From Wolfiporia cocos (lineage: Eukaryota > Basidiomycota > Agaricomycetes > Polyporales > Phaeolaceae): a stretch of 64,000 nucleotides of DNA. Positions within the stretch are counted from its first letter, which is position 1, and each line of letters starts with the position of its first letter. Of this stretch, positions 55,939-64,000 are shown in pieces. The notes below the pieces were generated by a model, which was given only the letters and a program-made list of their open reading frames with translations, made no database searches and was not told the DNA's origin. Position numbers and translations under genes: made by a program. Location of the stretch: the NCBI GenBank assembly GCA_029448655.1, contig JACCLO010000009.1, positions 1,798,001 to 1,862,000 of the forward strand, read 5' to 3'.

Positions 55939-56649
55939 TGTTACGATTATTCGAATTCTCAGACGCTGACAGAACTCGCTATTGGGCGAATACGGTACAG
56001 GGACTTGTTGCGCAACCAACCCCCTGGCTACCCGTGACTTGCACCGGGCGCATCTCCAGTTGTATTAGCATATAGGGCTCGTTTCACCTTTGGCAGATCC
56101 AACTCTGCCCTCGTTTCATGTTTATCATTTATTAGCTGACAGATGGTGTTCAACCGCCATCATCATTCCTATCTATCGTTTCGGATACATCACTGCGTAC
56201 TTATCAAACGTTTGGTACTATAGCGTAGATAGTAGCGGTGACATCTGGGATGGACTTGACCCCTAAAACCTAGCGTAGTATAAAAGTTCATGTACTTGTT
56301 GTCGAGGCTCTTCAGCTCGACCTTGTTGTACAAACAAGAAGTCTTATACTCGTTCTCAAACGTAGGAAACTACGCTCAGTATTTCTCGCTCGAGCAACCG
56401 AACGACTAAGTCCTCGAAGTGCACAGTGACTTCTCGGACTTAGGCGAGTCTTATATTCTATTAGACTCGCACTTGAACAGATTATATCCTCTAACGCGTA
56501 TTGGATATTATACGATCTCCTAGGAACTTCACCTAGGACTTGAAGGCATCTAACGAGCATTTGCCTTGCATACGGCTACGCGCCTACGTGCAGAAGAAAC
56601 GATCTATATTCACAACTGGAATATACGAACGGGTATTCGACCCGTAACA
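55939..56649 (-). mobile_element. Solo LTR, family L2, 711 bp (copy D)
   Basis: TGTTACGA...CCGTAACA, flanked by AGTAC (55934-55938) and AGTGC (56650-56654): one mismatch, so older or mutated. Inverted relative to copy C. Confidence 0.85.
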
Positions 56650-56685
56650 AGTGCAACGCACAATGAAATACTAAGAAAAATAAAA

Positions 56686-58551
56686 TTACGCAGCGCTGTT
56701 TATCCTGATTCTACGCTCGCGGGGTCCGGTGCTATCCTGATCCGAAGGGGCAGGCCTCTTGTTGCCAGTGTTTGGTTCAGTCAGTTGGGTGCGTACAGCA
56801 GAGTCAGGCACAAGAGGTTCAGATGTCTCACGAGGACTCAAGAGGAGCAGCATTGCCAGAAGGATCGTCAGAAGCAGTCCCAAGCTCTATGATTCGAGTC
56901 GAAGAAGTCCAAGATGAGCCCGGCACATCCTGTGCCTGTAAAGACTCGGCGATCTCTGTTCGTGAAGCCAGCACTGATGTCGACGCTTCCTGTGATTTGC
57001 ACGAGGCCATGGAAGCACCGATTGAGGTACACGGCGCACGATCTGAAGCACTCGAATAAATCCAAGAATGGTACATAGCAAGGACATCTCACCTGATGCA
57101 GCAAGTAAACGTTCTCCTGGCTCCTGGAGTGCTAAGACCCCTGCTCCTGGCTCTTGGTGTGCAGATGTAATGAATGGAAGGACGTGATTGAGTTGAGACC
57201 GGCCAGGCAGTGGCACGTGGACCTGAATGTGCAAATAACTGAGGCCATTTCTGCTTCCAACGTGGGTAATGCACGGTGCCTAGCTGGTCGACCTTCCAGT
57301 GATTCTCGCAAAGCGCGAGGTCCGGAAACTCGAGGTGCGTGCGGAATTCTGAGGCGGCCTCAGTGCTAAGCTGACCCCAGCTTTTGGGTGCAATACCCTG
57401 CTCTACAACAGACTGAAAAAACCGCAACATGCTCTTCAAACACTCTCGAGTTCTGAATCCGAGAACATCTCTCCATCCACATGTTCCGTGAAACCTAGCT
57501 CCTGATTGTCGGATTTAGAAGTATGTTCATCGTTACCTGCAGAGTGAGGCCTTCGGCCTCGGCGCAATCTTTCAGCTAGTGTGTCAGTCCTTCCCTTTGT
57601 CGAGGCTTCTCTCTTGTGATTGTGCCATGTTTTTGCTCACCAAAATTTAATGCGGGGGTATTGTGACTGCTGAGGTAATCCAGTACTTTGGGACTGGGAC
57701 TGGGGGTTGGCATTTACTGTTGTAGGCGTGGGGCTGGCGGAACTAGATAAGGTAGTAAACTTTCGCTTTCATGTATCTGAAGGCGCAATCCATATCTTGC
57801 GTTCCTAGTACTCAACATCTCTTTGAAGCCTTGACTGTCAAGTAAAAGAAAAGAAAGTCGGGCATGGGTATCACTCATGGTGTGGACGCATATACCCACC
57901 CAAAAGCATTAACTTGATTTTTCAAGCGGGTGATCTCTTGATTTAAGCGGGCAATCTCTTGAAACGATTCTGCATATGCGTGATTGTTTAGGCGGACCAA
58001 TGTGGCATGGTCCACCTCGGAGATGAGCTGCTCGGAGTATCACAAGACGTGCTGCGGACCCAATGCAACGTGCTTATGAGTGGCATAATAGCCACTCCCC
58101 CAAAAGGGCTACGATAACAGCTCATGCTGCTATTGAGGGTCCAGCTATATCTGCAGTTCATATTCCCACGCTCGGCGCCTATTAGACACTCTATGGTGTA
58201 GGCCATGTATGCCGGCGCCACGTACGGGTAATGTACCCTAGTTATTGCTCTGTAACGTCTATGATATTATGCTTTCGCATTATCTGTGACACGGAGTGCT
58301 GGTGGAGATCAGGTTGGATCTGGATGATATTCTATCCGACTTACATCTTGTGAAATGCTGAAGGTTCCTCATCTTGAGCCTGCTTGGGCTTCATCTTGCA
58401 TGAAATGAGACACAAAAGAATTAAAAGAATGACGATGACTATGATCTAGTGAGTCAGAAGAAAAAATATCCGGAGTCTGTAATGTGTTTAGAGTATACGC
58501 AGCATTGGGAACTTCAGGGGAAGATTCGGAGCTAGAAGAGACGTGATCCAT
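56686..58551 (-). pseudogene. Unrecognised multi-exon gene relic
   Basis: Minus-strand blocks: MDHVSSSSESSPEVPNAAYT from ATG 58551; after a 300-nt gap a coiled coil VDHATLVRLNNHAYAESFQE and IARLNQEITRLKNQVNAF (about 58020-57910); and FKEMLSTRNARYGLRLQIHE (57840-57790). These are followed by FFQSVVEQGIAPKSWGQLST...LALCENHWKVDQLGTVHYP (57430-57290) and a basic C-terminus ending at 56686. Several joins need frame changes or stops to be skipped. The FF.S....G.AP..W block is shared by repeat-associated unnamed fungal genes. It may be one gene with the fragment at 55156-55938. Confidence 0.4.
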
Positions 58552-58742
58552 CCTGGGGGCAGGGAGAATGCGGAGGGAGGAGAAAAGAGGTCCAGCTGAG
58601 GGAGAGAAAAAAAATCTGTGACGACGCCACAAAGATAAAATTCACTACCAAGACAAGATGACAGGCTTGTGCATTTCTATTTAAATCGTCTCGTTACTTA
58701 TAACGCCACTACGTGAAAGGAGGGAAGTACATCTTCCATATA

Positions 58743-59067
58743 CTGGTAGGTCATGTGATTGCTACGACTTCCGAAACCACATTTTGTCTCTCGCTCGAGC
58801 TCATTCTGTTTCTCGAGTGTCTCTATATGATATAGTATAGAGGATAGCTAGACTATGAGCGAGAAATATGTAGTTTATTAATCCAGATTTGAGACAATTG
58901 TGATGTATGTATGATGATCACAAATGTCTCAAATCTGTATTAATAAACTACATATTTCTTGCTCATAGCCTAGCTATCCTCTATACTATATCATATAGAA
59001 ACAGAATGAGCTCGAGCGAGAGACAAAATGTGGTTTCGGAAGTCGTAGCAATCACATGACCTACCAG
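58743..59067. mobile_element. 325-bp foldback (palindromic) element
   Basis: Two arms of about 155 bp starting CTGGTAGGTCATGTGATTGC are nearly identical in reverse complement around a short centre near 58910. The left arm has an extra stretch of about 11-14 bp near 58815. Transcribed, it would form a long hairpin. No target duplication was clear. Confidence 0.85.
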
Positions 59068-60539
59068 AGTAGTGGCTTGCCTTCCCAATATAGTAATCCC
59101 ACAAGCGCTCGCCTCAGCGCTCTGAGCTAGATCCAGCGCTCCGAATAGTGTTTACCCTATCTACAGCAGTCTTGCCACTTCTCGCACCTTCTCGGGTTAA
59201 GACATTATTACATCGTTGATTTGTTATCTATTCTAGTACCATGAATATTTTTGAAGCTCGCTCACAAATGCGGAGATCAAGCACTACGTCGACTTGGTGC
59301 AATTTCTTGCCTTCTATAGGAAAGTACCTCTTCGCACGATGTACCAAGTTTGAACGCTGCAATAGCATTTCATAGATATGTTTAATCATGAACCTGCCAT
59401 TTGTGATATTTCTATACTGCGCGACGCAATTCAAAAGACATAACTTGTTGTGCACTGACGAGGATTCGATCAGTCACGTGATGTTGATCGCGTTGTGGCA
59501 ACTCTACTTTGTATGTCGATTTGACGCTACCAGCTGTCAAATCACTCGCTCCTGCGGCCCCCTCTCAGACAGATGTGCCTGATAGCACTTATATACTACA
59601 CTTATGTATGTCCCGGCTGCTTTCAACTGATGTTTGAGCCCGGATTCTACTGATGGCTATGTGAAGCTGCTGAGAGCTGTATTCATGCTACTGACAATTG
59701 ACTAGAGGAGATGCAGAGCTTTAAAGTTGTTATAAATACATATATGAATGCTTTACTTTGAGATAAAGATATTCAATGTGAAATATATGACATAAAATTG
59801 GATATATATTGCTGCCTCAATCAATAGTAATACATATGAGTAGTACTCCACAATATTTTCATGATTTTACTATGGATCGTTCTTGAGTAACAAACAACTC
59901 AATTCGATGGTGTCCAAAATACATACCTGTTTCAAAATATTCATGGAGCAGTATTGTGTTATATCGGGAGGGCGTCCTACTAATTTACCATTCAATATGG
60001 TATATTATTGATGTATGAATAGTTTGACAATATAATACCAAGGAGATCTTACGTGGTGCATGAGACAAGAGCATAGGTCAGTCTCAACACTGACTTTCTC
60101 GGTGCTTTTCTTCATTACAAGCTCTATAGTGACAGAAATAGTAGATTAAATTCATTAAGATCTAGTTCATATCCTATGCTATGTGTCCCTAGAGCACCAT
60201 AATTTTATTGGATGTGTGGCTGCAGTTAGAGGCAGCATAAGCCGGATGATGTCGAAATCTGCTTCAGCCGCAGCAGCCAATGAGACAAAGGTTTAGGGTT
60301 ACGTTAAAGTTACGGAGTTTGAATCTTGCTCTTTGGGCATTAAGTGCGCAACGATGTGATGGATATGGCAATTGCTACAGCTCGGAGGCGCCAGTGCTAT
60401 GAGTAGCGCTCGTCCCTGCACATATTGTAATATTCGTCATGGTCACTGTCTGTTCTCGGATCACCTCATCTACGCATTATCTGCAATTTCGCGTTGCAAC
60501 ACTGTACCCACTTCCATCCCGAACTCACTTATACACTAT
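59068..60539. other. AT-rich gene-free stretch
   Basis: No motif-bearing open frame, tandem repeat or repeat partner recognised. Confidence 0.4.
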
Positions 60540-63300
60540 TCATTCATCTGCAGTAATATCATCCGCGTGAGTGAACTGTAGCAAGTCCAATCCGAGCTTC
60601 TCCGCAAGAAAAAAATTACCCTCCAGATTGCATCCGTGAGGGCCATAGGGGGCAGGATGTGGTATCATTGCAACCACAGCTTGAATTGAGGTTACATTAA
60701 CAACTTTGAGATTGCGAGCACCTTGTTATTTGCAGGAGTAAAGTGTATTTTCTGAGCAATTGAGTAGATCCTGGTCTGGGTCTGAGTACGCTGACACGAG
60801 TGCGAGGCCACTATTGCGGCGGGGATGGGGAGCTTGGAAAAAATATTGAACCTCAGCAATCATGTAGATTCCATTCTCATATATCTAGGATACATCAGCC
60901 ACCAGACACTTCACAGATAAATGAACTAGCACACGCACCTTTACGTTGCGTGCAATTCGTAATTTTTCGACAGGTATATCAGATTCTCTCCATAACGATC
61001 GTGCGACCTGTTTATTAGGTAAAATTATGCATGCCCATCTTGATATGGTGGGATTAGAGGTCCAGTATGCCGACATAGCAACTCCCATACTCTCAAGATA
61101 TGGTACTATGATGCACTTCTCTGCCATGGCAGCAACTGTGGCTCAGTGAGTGCAGGAATCATGGCATGTATCACATTCATTCGGCATCTCCTGACAGCAA
61201 TTTCTGCCATATTTGCGTATGCACTTGAATGGTTGCGGATTTGTAACCCAAGCTCCCCGAAAAGATGCTCCATGGGCCACTGGGAGAAGATGATTTCAGG
61301 GCCAAGACATTCAGTCTCTGTAGGCATATGAGTGACAGAGTGTATGCTTTGCCGCACGGAATGCAACCTTGCGGTTTTGCGCTCGTAATAAATTAGCTCA
61401 TAGTCTTTTTCGAACATGATTAATAGCGCGGACGCCTCCATGATATCTGCACGCGAGATGTTACGTTGGTAAAGCAGGCGAACACCTCTGACAAGCTTGC
61501 AGAGGTTACGATAGAATGCTTCAGGAAGTACGTTGTAAAGGAGTGCCGGACAGAGACAGTAGAGATGGATTAAGTGCTTCCATGCCTTATAGCCACTAGT
61601 CAGCTTGTTGGCAATATTCCTGGGAGCATGGTCAAATGATCCAGGAAGATATGGCATGGTGGTGGCTACAACCTTACCATGTGCTTCCCAGGTATCCTTG
61701 GTAAGCACCATAAATCTCCATGTCGATCTATCGTCGTTAGGATCGCACTGGATCGTGCTGTGCCACAGACTGATGAATAGATCTGGGATATTAATTGCGA
61801 CGAGGTGCATAATGTCTGCAGGAAAGCATGTCAGAAGTCCTAGTGTAGACCTAAGTGGGAGACCTCCAAATAAACTTGGTTTTGCAATTCCAGTTTCTAA
61901 GCGCAGCTTTTGAAATTCCCTATCTGTCCTCGCACCCAGCACGCATGCGAGATTGTCATAGTACCGCTTATAAGCCTCGACAGAGTCGAGAATTTACGGC
62001 TCGACATCTTCATGACTGCAATTCGCAACATCGTAGTTGTCTGGCTTTAAGCATGCAGGATAATAGTAACCAGAACCTGGCTTATGACGCCCCTTAAGAG
62101 GACAGTAGATTCGACATCCCTGGGCACCCGAGTGCCCGACCAAGCCATTGAGATAAGTCATCCCCACTGAATTGGCAGTGGCGAGCAGGAGGAATAGTTT
62201 CGATTCAATAATTTCGCCACGCGGATCCCAGATTTTAAGTCCTTCGATCATATGAGAGCTGAGGATACGCAAGCCAGGAAAAATGAAAGAGTCGACATTT
62301 TTGGGCTTGTTAGGACCTGGGATGATGCCGCCGGGAATAACATGGGTTTTCTTGTACCGGACTTCTGGCGCGTAGTCCAATAATACCCACATATACACCC
62401 AGCAATCGGATTGCTTACACGCATAGAGCTGTGCACCGTCCATGGAGAACATGAGCATGATGTCGTCGTCTCCGATGTCGCCCTTATCGCAAGCATTGAG
62501 GTAATCCTCACCATGTACAAAGTCGGTATATTCTGGAATAATGGAGTCGTTGGCGAGGAGAGATCTGAGTACCTTTCTAGTGATTTTGGAACAGTAGCTG
62601 GCACCCTCTGAGCTGACCACAGAACAGCGCATGGCTTGTAATACCGGACCTATAGGTATAGTAGTCATTTGTTTTCTTGGTACATTGACGCGTTTTCTCC
62701 TAACGCGTTTTTCGACATAGCGATTTTCCCCGCAGTACGAGCAAATAAGAAGGTCGCTATATATTCCTGTGAACACCATACAGCTGCTGATACACACGTC
62801 GTGCTTCAGAGCAATAATTCCGGTGATCTCGGCCACTTTGGCCTTAACCTCAGAGAATGAGAGCATTTCAATGTGAGGAGGGCATCGAGCTACAGCTCTG
62901 TGAACGAGATTGTAATGTTCCTGAGCGACATAGTCCAATCCTAAGTAGACTTCGATTGACAGAGGCTCAACAGGGTCATTGATGTTGACGAGCTCGGTAG
63001 GGGGATTTTGAATGCGCTCGAGTACTCCGGGGTCAGCTATTTTGTCTTCCAGCCTTGAACTTCTAAGGAGATGCTGCATGCCCACAGTATCACGCAGGTT
63101 ATCTGGTCAGGAATGCCAAGATCTTCAGAGGATGGGTTGAAGTTGTCGCCAAGTTGAGTGCCAGAGTCATCATCTAGGCTCAATTCATTTAGCAGGCCAA
63201 CAGGGAGATCCATAGCTAGATGCCCAAAAAGCAATCGCTCCTCGTCCTCTTCTTCCACAGCTGTGATATCTGCAATACTACCAGCGTCCTGAGTGTCACA
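60540..63300 (-). pseudogene. Tnp2-type (CACTA-like) transposase gene, decayed
   Basis: Minus strand. The N-terminal acidic part (EEEDEERLLFGHLAMDLP) needs a frameshift near 63105 to join DTVGMQHLLRSSRLEDKIAD. The long core has CSYCGEN, DIMLMFSMDGAQLY, SDCWVYMWVLLD, GGIIPGPNKPKNVDSFIFPG, YLNGLVGHSGAQGCRIYC and KPDNYDVANCSHEDV. A TAA (61994-61996) follows. The same frame then goes on: ETGIAKPSLFGGLP, FPADIMHLVAINIPDLFISL, YLPGSFDHAPRNIANKL, RQSIHSVTHMPTE and FSQWPMEHLFGELG. After another frame change at about 61110: RWACIILPNKQVARSLW, then a C-terminal exon AEVQYFFQAP...YSDPDQDLL with a second TAA, ending 60540. This block order is that of Agaricomycete Tnp2 transposases. At least two nonsense codons and two frameshifts show it is dead. 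Confidence 0.82.
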
Positions 63301-63384
63301 GATTATATCTGTTTCCTATAATTTCCTTGCTATTTTTAGCAATTTATCCCATTTGTTAGCTCAATATCTACGCTCTTCCCTAGT

Positions 63385-64000
63385 TTGACGCCCTTCGGCC
63401 TCAATCTAGCACGTGACCTTATCTTATCTAAAGATAACATCTTATCTCTGGCCTACCAACCATCTTATCTTGTAGTAACCCAAACCTTGATCATCTCGAT
63501 CACAACCGCGGCATACGCCGCCATACGTATAGCTCAGTCCTTACAGACGGCTAACACCGATAGGCTATCTCCTTACAGAGTAGCCCAGGCCCTTCGGCAT
63601 TTCGGTTATGTAAGCATGACTAATACATCAGACCATTACCGGTCCAACCTAGGCACGTGGCCTAGCTGTGCGCCTTACAAAGCGCCATAGTCATATTAAT
63701 AGGCATACCCCGGTCGGTATATGAGTCATCGCCGAGATGGCCATATCACATGCCTCAGCCACCAAAACCCATAGCGACCATTACCGGTCGCTAATCACAT
63801 GCACACACTTACCCTATGCCCTGCGGCCCTATTGGCCGCAATACTTATGACACCACTTTCTATTTGTAATAGAGGTATCATTAGTCCTACTCTGTAGTAC
63901 CTAGGGTCCTAGCCCTACAATGTATATAACCCGTACTCTGAGTCACTTACGACTCAGACTAGTTAATCTCTCTTGACCCCCGGCTTCTAGCCCTTAAAGC
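63385..64000 (+). other. LTR-like sequence at window edge
   Basis: Repeated ATCTTATC words (63420-63470), GTATATAAC (63921-63929), then a 7-bp hairpin CTGAGTC/GACTCAG (63938-63957): the same order as at 11.8-12.0 and 15.5 kb. Probably the 5' LTR of an element continuing beyond the window. Confidence 0.4.

Noticed and set aside
1..64000. CRISPR array, bacterial operon, rRNA or plasmid origin
   Set aside because: Spliced eukaryotic genes throughout; tandem arrays found have no spacer structure.

Overview
The window reads as nuclear DNA of a filamentous basidiomycete, most likely an Agaricomycete. The evidence is gene structure (introns of about 45-60 nt with GT-AG or occasionally GC-AG borders) and the families present: Plavaka and Tnp2-type transposases, a DUF6589-like protein, RecQ-type helicase fragments and DIRS/Ngaro-like retroelement pieces. 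No prokaryotic operon, CRISPR array or confident tRNA/rRNA gene was seen. All exon joins were made by eye, with no RNA evidence or database search. Layout. (1) 0.3-4.9 kb: a decayed Plavaka transposase gene. (2) 7.8-26.3 kb: two inverted arms of about 1.9 kb (7777-9697 and 24372-26252), each carrying an apparently intact nine-exon short-chain dehydrogenase/reductase gene. They flank 14.7 kb of repeats, gene relics, solo LTRs and nested elements. (3) 26.3-41.4 kb: a repeat graveyard with a TA-flanked 1-kb element, solo LTRs of 191 and about 710 bp, RecQ fragments, a truncated DUF6589-like gene, two head-to-tail Helitron-like elements (one holding a 22-bp minisatellite), and retroelement and transposase fragments. 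(4) 41.75-53.4 kb: a compact island of five intact-looking housekeeping-type genes: DEAD-box helicase (-), KH-domain RNA-binding protein (+), 3-beta-HSD-family dehydrogenase (+), CTP synthase (-) and a zinc alcohol/polyol dehydrogenase (+). (5) 53.4-64 kb: repeats again, with two 710-bp solo LTRs, relics of a minus-strand gene, a 325-bp foldback element, a Tnp2-type transposase pseudogene and an LTR-like edge. The five island genes do not form one pathway; they are ordinary fungal neighbours in divergent pairs with short shared promoters. The most informative content outside the island is the insertion history. Ten solo LTRs have target-site duplications (nine exact, one with a single mismatch). 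One LTR interrupts a reading frame that becomes open again when the LTR and one duplication are ignored. Helitron-like elements sit in tandem with CTAG/TC junctions. One of them contains three further insertions, one nested inside another. The SDR pair shares about 480 bp that look identical across promoter, exon 1 and intron 1, while the downstream parts have diverged, which suggests gene conversion between the inverted arms.
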